A stretch of DNA of 64,000 nt from Chitinophaga niabensis. GTDB lineage: Bacteria; Bacteroidota; Bacteroidia; Chitinophagales; Chitinophagaceae. The stretch lies in assembly GCF_039545795.1 (NCBI RefSeq), contig NZ_CP154260.1, positions 2,113,001 to 2,177,000 of the forward strand, in the 5' to 3' direction. Each line of letters begins with the position of its first letter. Position 1 is the first letter of the stretch. This document shows, piece by piece, positions 9,001 to 17,793 of this stretch. A program made the position numbers and the translations under genes. The notes beneath the pieces are model-generated. The model saw only the letters and a program-made list of their open reading frames with translations. It made no database searches and was not told the origin of the DNA.

Positions 9001-10092
9001 GAAGATAATGGAGCAGGTATTGCACCGCAGCATATTGGTAAGATCTTTAATCCCTTCCATCATTATAATGATACGGGTTTACCTATTTCGGGTACCGGTA
9101 TCGGGCTGGCTTTTACAAAAGGACTGGTAAGCCTGCACAGGGGAACTATTACGGTAGAAAGCCGGCAATCCACTATTAATACACCCGGAGAAACCTGTTT
9201 TACGGTTTCTTTCCCCATGCATGCGGAACAGTATGTACAAAGTGAGATCAGTGGCAGCACACCGGAAAGGCCGGAACCCTACACAACAGAAATACCGGCG
9301 GAAGCAGAAACAGAAGGAGAAGGCAACGGCCAGGTAATGCTGATCGTGGAAGACAATGCGGAAATGCTCAGCTTCGTAGCCAGCCATTTCAGGCAGCACT
9401 ATACTGTGCACGAAGCCATTGACGGCAGAGAAGGCTGGAAAATAGCCACAGAGGTACTGCCGGACATTATTATCTCCGATGTAATGATGCCGGGCCTGAG
9501 CGGAACGGACCTTTGCCGCAAACTGAAAAAGGACGAGAGGACCAGCCACATCCCCGTGATCCTGCTCACAGCCCGTACACCCCTCGTTTTCCAGATGGAA
9601 GGGTTTGAAACCGGCGCGGATGATTATGTGACCAAACCTTTCAACCTGGGCTTATTGCAGCTGCGGGTAAATAATCTGCTGGCTTCCAGGGCATTGCTCC
9701 GGGAACGGTATAGTAAGGATATTATGTTGCAGCCCCGCAATATTGCCATTACCTCAGCCGATGAGATCTTCCTGGAAAAAGTGATGGCGTTTATTGACGC
9801 CAATATATTGGAGCCTACCCTCAATGTGGAACAACTGGCCAAAGAAGTGAACATGACCCGCATCACCCTTTACCGGAAAATTAAGGCACTCACCAACCAA
9901 ACCACCATCGAATTTATCAGAAGCGTACGTTTAAAACGTGCGGCGCAATTATTAACCCGGAACGAATTTACCGTTACAGAGGTAGCATATATGGTAGGTT
10001 TTTCTGATGTGGACTATTTCCGCAAATGGTTTAAAACAGAATTCGGCAGCACACCCCGTGATTATGCCGCTTCTCAGTCAATTCAGCCATAG
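6004..10092 (+). CDS. Hybrid two-component sensor/regulator (HTCS) of the fucosidase PUL
   Basis: A 1362-residue one-protein phosphorelay. A signal peptide (~1-20, ending LKAQ) precedes about 13 Reg_prop blades (repeated W-I/V-G-T with G-L), a Y_Y_Y domain, one membrane helix (~800-825), a HisKA box (SHEIKTP; phospho-His near 855), an HATPase domain (NLISNAVKF, DNGAGIAP, GTGIGLAF), a receiver domain (SDVMMPG; phospho-Asp near 1159) and an AraC-type helix-turn-helix ending FGSTPRDYA. In Bacteroidota such proteins sense an oligosaccharide in the periplasm and activate the adjacent sus-like operon, here 10261-20939. I prefer ATG 6004 over the in-frame GTG 5998 because it fits the signal peptide better. 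Confidence 0.95.
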   Translation: MRSCYIIALLFLLMSTTLKAQLRFKHLGIAEGLSQSSVYCLYQDSKGFIWIGTFDGLSRYDGYSFRHFKYDQTRPFSMSSNEPIALGEDSEGNLLVGTSLGMDLFDCKLERFHKIVSSDKRNDFNFRYAKLIKRDSKGNLWVATNKGLFRYDEKKRVLHPVDLGKGPGRPSISAIAEDKNGILWLGSAKDVICYNPQSRRILPVPASLLQNPRYLNSFVHSIAIDSVQNVWIGTEKDGLLVWDRKTDVVENYNSETGPLQISSDMVRAILFHNGDAWIGTRNGLYTINGSRTIVKNYVVDKYDPYSISGNSVLCFMKDNAGSIWVGTFAGGLSIEHPGNENFSYINEQLGRQPGLSYKVVSSIKEDKDRNLWIATEGGGVNYYNTKNNTFQYIRVNPRAPHHINPEMVKAIHLDEKQNLWIGTLEGLFSYHQPSGKMLSYPLKETPKHLLDDVVYGIVGDEENTWIGTKGGLFQMDKNGAFTRYRNKKEDPHSIISNDINTLMQDSEGGVWIGTEVGLSCLPKGRKQFVNYLKEYDSVFNKNAILCIYEDDRRNIWIGTRGGGLKLLNKERNQFFTLDTAFGLSSNIVHGITQDKKGDLWVSFNQSIARITLGKAHGPFTKEEVQVVNYSVNNGLGSNEFLAAACRRASGEVMFGGNNGIVQFHPDKLVINKVKAPVVFTSFSIKNKPVPIGGEHSPLEQSISYTDHITLTHDQAYFTLGFAALNYINSSTNQYAYMLEGLHGETQWNYVGNQQTATYTNLDAGDYVFKVKAANNDGYWNEQYASLHITVLPPLWKTWYAYLFYLLVIGGILYIFWSHSIKTTRLKHEILLQQRSREKDQELAQRKLSFFTNISHEIKTPLTLILAPLEKLVDEEKGNNKVLNQLLLMQRNGERLMRLTDQLLDFRKFEAGHMQLQIAEQDIVQFIREVILSFDAYARQRNLKLTMQAAEPEMRVWFDHDKLEKILFNLISNAVKFTPAGGRIKVSVKTNAQRQVVISVEDNGAGIAPQHIGKIFNPFHHYNDTGLPISGTGIGLAFTKGLVSLHRGTITVESRQSTINTPGETCFTVSFPMHAEQYVQSEISGSTPERPEPYTTEIPAEAETEGEGNGQVMLIVEDNAEMLSFVASHFRQHYTVHEAIDGREGWKIATEVLPDIIISDVMMPGLSGTDLCRKLKKDERTSHIPVILLTARTPLVFQMEGFETGADDYVTKPFNLGLLQLRVNNLLASRALLRERYSKDIMLQPRNIAITSADEIFLEKVMAFIDANILEPTLNVEQLAKEVNMTRITLYRKIKALTNQTTIEFIRSVRLKRAAQLLTRNEFTVTEVAYMVGFSDVDYFRKWFKTEFGSTPRDYAASQSIQP

Positions 10093-10117
10093 TGGCTCAT
10101 TTTCCTCCTTTTGTGTA

Positions 10118-10239
10118 CAAATGACCTGTTCTATTTTGATGGATTTCACCCGTATTTAAGCAGCAAATGACGGGTACCTTAGCCCTTCCTTCCCCCTAAT
10201 TTTGGAGATCAACCAATTACTTAGATCAATCAACCAATT
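10118..10239 (+). promoter_or_regulatory. Promoter region of the susC operon with two sets of direct repeats
   Basis: TAATTTTG (10197-10204) matches the TAnnTTTG -7 element. An 8-bp direct repeat, caaatgac, occurs upstream at 10118 and 10164. An 11-bp direct repeat, atcaaccaatt, occurs downstream at 10208 and 10229, exactly 21 bp apart (two helical turns). The repeats could be binding sites for the AraC-type domain of the HTCS encoded just upstream. Confidence 0.5.
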
Positions 10240-10260
10240 GTCGTTTTCAACTACGTTATT

Positions 10261-13044
10261 ATGGTGAAAAAGTACGCAACGCCACTTTTCTTTGGGCTGA
10301 CGTTATGCCTTCCCGGTATCCGGGCAATGTCAGCAAAGCCAATGGAAGATACGGTCATTCGCAGGGCTTCCGTTTCTCAGAGCCTGCCCGCAGCAGCCAG
10401 CCGTATCTTACCCCTGAAAGATACCGTTCCGGTCTTATTTGGTGCTCAATCCGGTACTACCATGCTCCAGTCTTACGGCATTGTCCGTTATGACGATATC
10501 CGCAGCATGCCGGTAACACAATTGGAAAACAGCTTATATGGCAAACTGGCGGGATTGTATCTCCTGCAAACCAGTATAGAGCCAGGGCAGGATGCTGCCA
10601 CCATGTCTATCCGCGGCGCAGGCCCCCTGGTTGTAATAGACGGGGTGCCCAGGTCTATTACCTCCATTGATCCTGAGCAGATCGCTTCTGTGAGCCTGAT
10701 CAAGGATGCATTGGGTACTGCCATGTATGGCATGCGCGGAGAGAACGGCGTGCTCCTGATCACTACCAAACACGGCTACAATGGTAAAAAGCGGATCTCT
10801 TTTACAGCCCAGAGCGCTATTCAGCAACAGCTGAAAAGACCAAAGTTCCTCAGGGCATTCGATTATGCAAGTCTTTATAACGAAGCCCTGCAGAACGATG
10901 GCAAACAGCCCATTTATTCCCCGGCAGACCTGGAAGCCTGGAAGACAGGCAGTGATCCCTTTGGCCATCCGGATGTGGATTGGTACAATACCGTGCTGAA
11001 AGACCAGGCTGGTATGCAGCGTTACAACCTGAATATTGCAGGCGGCGGAAGGTCTGCCCGTTATTTCGTAGACCTGGATTACCTGAACCAGCAGGGATAT
11101 TTTATAACCGACAGTAAGAACACTTATCCTACCAATAACTTCTATAAACGGTATGTTTTCAGAACCAATATAGATGTAGACCTTACTAAAACCACCCTGG
11201 TGAACCTGAATGTTTTTGGCCGCATCCGTAACGGAAATGAACCCGGCTCAGAAACTTCGGGCATCTATTCTTCCATTCTCACCACACCCAATAACGCTTA
11301 CCCCATGCTGAATAATGATGGCAGTTTGGGAGGAAATGCAGAATACACCAATAACATTTATGGACAGGCCGTACGTTCAGGTTACCGGCCTAATTATAAC
11401 CGCAACCTTTCTATAGACCTTTCCGTAAAGCAAAAACTGGATGCGCTGCTGCCGGGTTTGTTCGTAAAAGGACTGGCTTCTTTTAACGGGTACTATAATG
11501 AGAACATCAACCGGAGTAAATCTTTTGCAGTATATAATGGTACCAGTAAAATAGGTACAGATGGCACACAGTCTAACGGCGCTACCAACAGTGCCGAGAA
11601 CCGTCAGGCCTATACAGAATTCCAGGTGGGATATGATTCTACTTTCGGCGCCCACCAGCTGAGCATTGTTGGATTGTATTTCAGAGATACCTATACGGAC
11701 GGGAAACAATTGCCGCTCATTAATTCCAGTTTCTCTGCGCGCGCCGCTTACAACTACGCACAGAAATACCTGCTGGAATTCACGATGGCTTATTCCCGCA
11801 ATAACATGTACTATCAGAAACAGTGGGGGTACTTTCCTGCTGTGGGCATCGGCTGGAACATAGCGAAGGAAAACTGGTTCCGGGAAGCGCTGCCCTCCAT
11901 TGGAACGCTGAAGCTCAGAGGTTCTTATGGTTTAACAGGCAATAGCAGCAATGCAGGTTATTATACCTACCTGCAATTCTATACGCAGAACACTTCCTAT
12001 GCATTAGGGAGCCCGGCTACCAGTTACCCTGGTATCACCGAATCAGCTTTGGCTAATCCTTACCTCACCTGGGAAAAAGCAAAGAAGGCGAATGTAGGGC
12101 TGGATGTTTCGCTCCTGCAGGACAAACTGCAATTCACCGCAGAATATTTTAATGTAAAACGTACTGATCTGATCATGCGCCGCGGCACCAATGCCAGCAC
12201 GATCATCGGAAATACGATACCGCTTGAGAACATCGGCGCCAGCACTTACAGCGGAATGGAGTTCAGCGCAGATTATCACAGCAGGGTAGGGCAGCTCGGT
12301 TATTATGTAAATGCGAACGTGTCTTTCATAAGATCCCGTGTGGACGATATGGACGAAGTAAGCCGCCGTTACAGCTGGAATGAACGTACCGGTATGCCGG
12401 TAGGGCAGAACTTCGGGCTCGTAGCTGATGGTTTCTATAATACTAAAGATGAACTGGATAATCACCCCGCGCTGGATGGTTACACACCTGTGCTGGGAGA
12501 TCTCAAATACAAAGACCTGAATAATGACGGGGTGATCAATGTGTTTGATGAACGTGCGATAGGTACTACCAAACCACAGGTATATTATGGTGTGAACATA
12601 GGCCTTAACTGGAAAGGTTTTGACCTCAGCATGGTTTGGCAGGGAGTAATGAACCGTTATATTTTCCTCACCGGCAATAATACCTATGAATTCCAGAACG
12701 CCGGGAAAGGCCAGGCCCAGGAACATCACCTCGGAAGATGGACGCCTGCTACAGCAGCAACAGCCAGCTATCCAAGATTAACCGTGGGCACCAATGTGAA
12801 CAATCACCGCAACTCTACTTTCTGGCTGAAAGATGGTAAATACTTACGCCTCAAGAACCTGGAACTGGGTTATACGCTGCCACAGGATTGGGTAAGGTTC
12901 ACCAGGTTAGGCAGCATCCGCGCATTTGCAAATGCTTACAACCTGCTCACCTTTACACCGCTGGACCGTGTAGATCCTGAATCTTACCAGGGAGCTTATC
13001 CCAATCAGCGCATTTACAATTTCGGTGTGAACATTCAACTCTAA
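10261..13044 (+). CDS. SusC-like TonB-dependent outer-membrane transporter 1
   Basis: A 927-residue SusC/RagA-type porin. The plug is recognisable (SIRGAGPLVVIDGVPR, VSLIKDALGTAMYG, NGVLLITTK), and so is the long beta-barrel ending in an aromatic strand (YNFGVNIQL). Unlike its neighbour at 14697 it lacks the N-terminal carboxypeptidase-regulatory-like domain; the signal peptide runs into an unrelated ~60-residue linker. It should import oligosaccharides with the SusD lipoprotein encoded 3 bp downstream. It is the first gene of the putative PUL transcript. Confidence 0.93.
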   Translation: MVKKYATPLFFGLTLCLPGIRAMSAKPMEDTVIRRASVSQSLPAAASRILPLKDTVPVLFGAQSGTTMLQSYGIVRYDDIRSMPVTQLENSLYGKLAGLYLLQTSIEPGQDAATMSIRGAGPLVVIDGVPRSITSIDPEQIASVSLIKDALGTAMYGMRGENGVLLITTKHGYNGKKRISFTAQSAIQQQLKRPKFLRAFDYASLYNEALQNDGKQPIYSPADLEAWKTGSDPFGHPDVDWYNTVLKDQAGMQRYNLNIAGGGRSARYFVDLDYLNQQGYFITDSKNTYPTNNFYKRYVFRTNIDVDLTKTTLVNLNVFGRIRNGNEPGSETSGIYSSILTTPNNAYPMLNNDGSLGGNAEYTNNIYGQAVRSGYRPNYNRNLSIDLSVKQKLDALLPGLFVKGLASFNGYYNENINRSKSFAVYNGTSKIGTDGTQSNGATNSAENRQAYTEFQVGYDSTFGAHQLSIVGLYFRDTYTDGKQLPLINSSFSARAAYNYAQKYLLEFTMAYSRNNMYYQKQWGYFPAVGIGWNIAKENWFREALPSIGTLKLRGSYGLTGNSSNAGYYTYLQFYTQNTSYALGSPATSYPGITESALANPYLTWEKAKKANVGLDVSLLQDKLQFTAEYFNVKRTDLIMRRGTNASTIIGNTIPLENIGASTYSGMEFSADYHSRVGQLGYYVNANVSFIRSRVDDMDEVSRRYSWNERTGMPVGQNFGLVADGFYNTKDELDNHPALDGYTPVLGDLKYKDLNNDGVINVFDERAIGTTKPQVYYGVNIGLNWKGFDLSMVWQGVMNRYIFLTGNNTYEFQNAGKGQAQEHHLGRWTPATAATASYPRLTVGTNVNNHRNSTFWLKDGKYLRLKNLELGYTLPQDWVRFTRLGSIRAFANAYNLLTFTPLDRVDPESYQGAYPNQRIYNFGVNIQL

Positions 13045-13047
13045 TCC

Positions 13048-14691
13048 ATGATGAAAAGTAAATATCTCCTTTATATACTCGCAGGTGTTTGTGTGCTGCA
13101 GGCCGCCTGCAAACGCGTGCTCGAATCTGAGCCGCAGGACCGGCTTACGGGCGACCTGGTGTTTGATGAAATGGACAAGAATGCAGACAATGCAAAAGCT
13201 TTCCTCTATGGCATCTATGCGCAACTGCCTCCCGGTTACAACCGTACGGAGAATGCCTATATAGATAACGCCACAGATGATGGCATGGCTTCACAGGACG
13301 GGGACAGAACGGAAGATTTCCGAAAAGGACGCATCAGTCCTTTGAACGTAACAGATAATACATGGGGAACTAATTACAGTGGTATCCGCCGTGCGAACAT
13401 GTTCCTCTCTAAAATAGACAAGGTGCCAGCCACGGCAGAATTAAAACGTGCCTGGAAAGCGGAAGCCCGCTTCCTCCGTACCCTGTTCTATTTTGAACTG
13501 ATGAAACGCTGGGGTGGCGTGCCTTTGATGGGCGACACCATTCTGAAGATCACGGATAATTTAAATTTCAGCAGGAGCACGGTGGAGCAAACAAAGAATT
13601 ATATCCTCGCAGAAATAGCAAATTATAAAGATTCTTTGCTGCCCGCCAATATGAATGATGCAGATGTGGGGCGTGCCAACAAAGGTGCGGCGCTTGCCCT
13701 GAAAGCAAGGTTACTGCTGTATTGGGCCAGCCCTTTATACAATCCAGATAACATCACACAGCGATGGACGGACGCAGCAAATGCTGCACAGGAAGTAACT
13801 GACCTCGGTGTTTACACTTTGTCTGCTGACTTCCCGGGCCTGTTCATCACCAGCAAGACCACCGAAATGATCTTCGCTAAAAATGGTACACCTAACCAAA
13901 ACGTAGAGCAGTACAATGGCCCTGTAGGATACCTGAATGCCGGAGCCGGTAAAGGATTAACCAGCCCTTCCCAGGAACTGGTGGATGCCTTCCCCATGAA
14001 TAACGGTTTGCCCATTACAGACCCGCTTTCCGGTTATGTGGCCTCCAAACCCTACGAAAAAAGAGATGCGCGTTTTGAAGCCACTATTCTGTACAACGGA
14101 AAGAAATGGCTGAACCGCTCCGTAGAAACATTCGAAGGGGGGCTGGATAAACCCGGTGGCATCATCACCCAAACAAAAACAGGTTACTACCTGCGCAAGT
14201 TCATGGGCAAATTTGAAAGCTCCACTGCTTACAGTAATACCATCAGGCCGGTGATACTTTTCCGCTATGCGGAAGTGCTGCTCAATTTTGCGGAAGCAAA
14301 AAATGAGGAAAGCGGTCCTGTTAAACCGGTATACGATGCCCTGGGCCTTATCAGGAAGAGAGCAGGCATCACCGGTACCACCTACGGATTACCGGCCGGC
14401 ATCACTAAAGATTCCATGCGGAGCATTATACAGAATGAAAGAAGGATAGAGCTGGCATTTGAAGAACACCGCCACTGGGACATCCGCCGCTGGAAGATAG
14501 CCGGCAAAGTGATGAATGCACCTTTATCCGGTATGAAGATCGTAAAGAATACAGACGGCACTTTCAGCTATACAAGGTTTGCGGCCACCACCTCCGCATT
14601 TGATATCACCCGGATGTACTGGTATCCTATCCCATACAGCGAGATAGAAACCAATCCAAATATGAAACAGAACATTGGTTGGGAGTATTAA
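13048..14691 (+). CDS. SusD/RagB-like surface glycan-binding lipoprotein 1
   Basis: A 547-residue protein with a lipoprotein signal peptide and lipidated Cys (VLQAACKR). It has SusD-type helical (TPR-like) segments such as KAEARFLRTLFYFELMKRWG and the family's C-terminal pattern (IIQNERRIELAFEEHRHWD, then YWYPIPYSEIETNPNM). It caps the SusC pore and binds the glycan outside the cell. It sits 3 bp after SusC 1 and 5 bp before SusC 2, so it lies in one operon with both. Confidence 0.95.
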   Translation: MMKSKYLLYILAGVCVLQAACKRVLESEPQDRLTGDLVFDEMDKNADNAKAFLYGIYAQLPPGYNRTENAYIDNATDDGMASQDGDRTEDFRKGRISPLNVTDNTWGTNYSGIRRANMFLSKIDKVPATAELKRAWKAEARFLRTLFYFELMKRWGGVPLMGDTILKITDNLNFSRSTVEQTKNYILAEIANYKDSLLPANMNDADVGRANKGAALALKARLLLYWASPLYNPDNITQRWTDAANAAQEVTDLGVYTLSADFPGLFITSKTTEMIFAKNGTPNQNVEQYNGPVGYLNAGAGKGLTSPSQELVDAFPMNNGLPITDPLSGYVASKPYEKRDARFEATILYNGKKWLNRSVETFEGGLDKPGGIITQTKTGYYLRKFMGKFESSTAYSNTIRPVILFRYAEVLLNFAEAKNEESGPVKPVYDALGLIRKRAGITGTTYGLPAGITKDSMRSIIQNERRIELAFEEHRHWDIRRWKIAGKVMNAPLSGMKIVKNTDGTFSYTRFAATTSAFDITRMYWYPIPYSEIETNPNMKQNIGWEY

Positions 14692-14696
14692 CGCAA

Positions 14697-17600
14697 ATGA
14701 AAAAAACTATTATGAAAAGAATTATATCTATTCTGCTACTTTCTTTCTTTGCTGTTGCCGCGGTAGCGCAGGAAAGGACCATCCGCGGAACCGTTGCGGA
14801 TGCCAACGGGCCTGTACCTTTTGTTACCGTAAAGGAAGCAGGGAATCCTAAAAACGGGGTGCTCAGTGATGATAAAGGGGCCTTCACCATCACACTGAAA
14901 ACAGCTTCCAACGAGATCATTATCACTTCCGTAGGGTATGCCAGCAAAACAGTGAACATAAAAGGGAAAACAAACATCAGCATACTGATGGATGAAGCCG
15001 TAACTGGTTTGGGAGAAGTGGTAACAGTAGGTTATGCGAAACAAAAGAAGATGACGAGCACCGGCGCGGTGAGCATGATCAGTGGAAAGGAATTACGCCA
15101 AAGTCCTGCCGCCAGTATCCAGAACTCGCTCGTAGGCCGCCTGCCGGGTTTATTCCAACAGCAAACCAGCGGGCAGCCGGGTAAAGATGGTGCTAACTTC
15201 TTTATCCGTGGCAGCAGTACCTATACCGGTGCCAGCAATCCGCTGATCGTAGTGGATGATATTGAATATGATTACAGCCAGGTGAGTCAGATAGATCCGA
15301 ATGAAGTGGAAAGCATTGCTATCCTCAAAGACGCCTCTACTACCGCTATTTATGGTATCAAAGGAGCAAATGGCGTATTGGTGATCACTACCCGCCGTGG
15401 TAAAACAGGTACGCCGAAAGTAACGCTCCGCTCTGAAGCCGGCTTTCAGAAACCAACCGTTTACCGCAAACCATTGCCTTCTCACGAAGCCATTCCTTTA
15501 CTGATAGAACATTATACCAACTCAGGGCAGGATCCCAATGTGTTGCTGCCAGGTTATACCAGTCCTGAAGCCATTGAGCATTTCCGTTTGGGAGATGAAC
15601 CCTATAAATATCCGAATGTGAACTGGTATGATGAAGTGATGAAAAAAAGTACCCTGCAGCAAAGGAACAACCTGGATGTAAGTGGTGGTACGGAATCTGT
15701 GAAATACTTCGTTTCCCTGGGATATATTTTCCAGAATGGTATTATGAAGGAACTGCCTAAAGATGAAGACTTCAACAGCAACTATTATCTGAAACGTTAC
15801 AACTTCCGTTCTAACCTTGATGTAGATGTAACAAAGGATTTCAGCCTGCGGCTGGACCTTTCTGCACGTCTTTCCGAGATCAATGAACCTAACTTCCCGG
15901 ATGTAACAAGTGGTGGTGCATGGCCTTTCTGGCGCAGGATCACTTCCGGTCTTTTAGCACCCTGGGTATATCCGATCTATAATCCGGATGGTTCTTACGG
16001 GGGTAAAAAATCAGGTACACTGAATCCCGTGGGCATTCTCAAATACGCCGGTTACAAAAGGCAATATGATAACGACCTTAACCTCAACCTCACCGCTAAT
16101 CATAAACTGGATTTCATCACCAAAGGTTTATCCATTCGCGGAACGCTGGCTTACCGGAACGATTTCCAGAGCAGGCGCAGTGTAACAAGAGGCCGCTTCC
16201 CGGTATATGAATATATCTCCGGATCGGATACTTATGAACCAGTATTCCCAGACCTCTTCAGGATCCCGGTAATGGCAGAAGATGCGGATTTTCAGAATGG
16301 ATTGAAAAGGCCTATCCGTGTATTGAACACGCAGGCTATCCTGGATTACCGCAGGGCATTTGGCAACCATACCTTATATGGCCTGGCTTTGATGAACCAG
16401 AGTGCAGATGTGCAGGGGGCTAACGTACCCGGTAAATTCAGAGGTTATGCTGCAAGGGTAGGATATGATTTCCGCTCCAGGTATCTCCTGGAGTTCAATA
16501 TGGGTTACAATGGTTCTGACCGTTTTAAATCAAAGAACAGGTATGGTTTGTTCCCCGCAGTATCTGCAGGCTGGAACGTAAGCGAGGAGCCTTTCTTCAA
16601 GAATAATGTGAAGTTCATCGATTACCTGAAATTGCGTGGTTCAATAGGGGAGGTAGGGAACGATCAGCTGTCCAACACCTTCAAATACATTTACGAAGAG
16701 GTATACACCAAACCTTCACAGGATTACAATTTCGGAGAATCGCCCACCGCTTCCGGTGTAGTGATCCCCGGCGCATTGGCGAATGAAGATGTGCGTTGGG
16801 AAAGGGAACGTAAGATAGATGTTGGTATTGAACTGCACCTCTTTAAAGGTAAACTGGAGATCGTAGCAGATTACTTTGATAACCTTCGTTACGATATCCT
16901 CACTACCCGTGGTTCTGTACCTGTATATACCGGTATTTCTTTACCACCTGTGAACATTGGCCGGGTGAGCAATAAAGGATATGAAATTGAAGCTACGCAC
17001 CGTCATAAGATCGGCGCCGTGAATTACTTCCTGAAAGGCAACTTCTCTTTTGCAGAGAACAAAGTGCTCTTCCGCGATGAACCATTCAATGCTTCCAATC
17101 CGCTGTTGCTGCAAACAGGCCGGCCGGTAGGGCAGATCTATGGTTATATCTTCGATGGTTTCTATTATGATGATGCGGACATTGCCAAGAGCCCTGTAGC
17201 AGTAGGTAAAACAGTAAAACCCGGAGATATTAAGTTCAAAGACATCAATGGCGATAACAAGATAGACCAGAACGATATCGGGCCGATAGGCCATCCCAAC
17301 CTGCCGCAGGTAACCTATGGTATCAGTGCTGGTTTCAGCTACAAAGACTTTGATATGTCTGTACTCTTCCAGGGAGCAGCGCGTGGCAGCATGGATGCTT
17401 CCACCATGTTACAGATCGGTAACTCCAACGGTATACCTTCTGAGATCCACAAAAAGAGATGGACCCCTGAAACCCGCGATATCGCAGAATATCCGAGGCT
17501 GGGTGGTGTGAACTTTGATATGTCTACTTTCTGGTTAAGGCCTTTGAATTACCTGCGTTTGAAGAATGTGGAAATGGGATATCATATCCCTAAGGCATGG

Positions 17601-17786
17601 GTGAACAGGATAGGGGTACAGGATATCCGCCTGTATGCAAACGGCCTGAACCTTATTACCTGGTTCAATCTCAAGATCTATGATGTGGATCCTGAATCAG
17701 CGAGGGGCGGTGCATTTACAGAAGCATACAGCAGCTATCCGCAACAGAAGGTTTTCAATTTTGGTTTACAGGTTTCCTTTAAATAG
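14697..17786 (+). CDS. SusC-like TonB-dependent outer-membrane transporter 2
   Basis: A 1029-residue porin with complete SusC architecture: signal peptide (ending AVAQ), carboxypeptidase-regulatory-like beta-sandwich (RTIRGTVADANGPVPFVTV to ~105), plug (GEVVTVGYAKQKK, FFIRGSSTYTG, ILKDASTTAIYGIKGANGV) and barrel with the terminal strand FNFGLQVSFK. I set the start at ATG 14697, 5 bp after the SusD 1 stop, rather than the in-frame TTG 14679, which would overlap that gene. It pairs with the SusD at 17794. Confidence 0.95.
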   Translation: MKKTIMKRIISILLLSFFAVAAVAQERTIRGTVADANGPVPFVTVKEAGNPKNGVLSDDKGAFTITLKTASNEIIITSVGYASKTVNIKGKTNISILMDEAVTGLGEVVTVGYAKQKKMTSTGAVSMISGKELRQSPAASIQNSLVGRLPGLFQQQTSGQPGKDGANFFIRGSSTYTGASNPLIVVDDIEYDYSQVSQIDPNEVESIAILKDASTTAIYGIKGANGVLVITTRRGKTGTPKVTLRSEAGFQKPTVYRKPLPSHEAIPLLIEHYTNSGQDPNVLLPGYTSPEAIEHFRLGDEPYKYPNVNWYDEVMKKSTLQQRNNLDVSGGTESVKYFVSLGYIFQNGIMKELPKDEDFNSNYYLKRYNFRSNLDVDVTKDFSLRLDLSARLSEINEPNFPDVTSGGAWPFWRRITSGLLAPWVYPIYNPDGSYGGKKSGTLNPVGILKYAGYKRQYDNDLNLNLTANHKLDFITKGLSIRGTLAYRNDFQSRRSVTRGRFPVYEYISGSDTYEPVFPDLFRIPVMAEDADFQNGLKRPIRVLNTQAILDYRRAFGNHTLYGLALMNQSADVQGANVPGKFRGYAARVGYDFRSRYLLEFNMGYNGSDRFKSKNRYGLFPAVSAGWNVSEEPFFKNNVKFIDYLKLRGSIGEVGNDQLSNTFKYIYEEVYTKPSQDYNFGESPTASGVVIPGALANEDVRWERERKIDVGIELHLFKGKLEIVADYFDNLRYDILTTRGSVPVYTGISLPPVNIGRVSNKGYEIEATHRHKIGAVNYFLKGNFSFAENKVLFRDEPFNASNPLLLQTGRPVGQIYGYIFDGFYYDDADIAKSPVAVGKTVKPGDIKFKDINGDNKIDQNDIGPIGHPNLPQVTYGISAGFSYKDFDMSVLFQGAARGSMDASTMLQIGNSNGIPSEIHKKRWTPETRDIAEYPRLGGVNFDMSTFWLRPLNYLRLKNVEMGYHIPKAWVNRIGVQDIRLYANGLNLITWFNLKIYDVDPESARGGAFTEAYSSYPQQKVFNFGLQVSFK

Positions 17787-17793
17787 TTTGATC

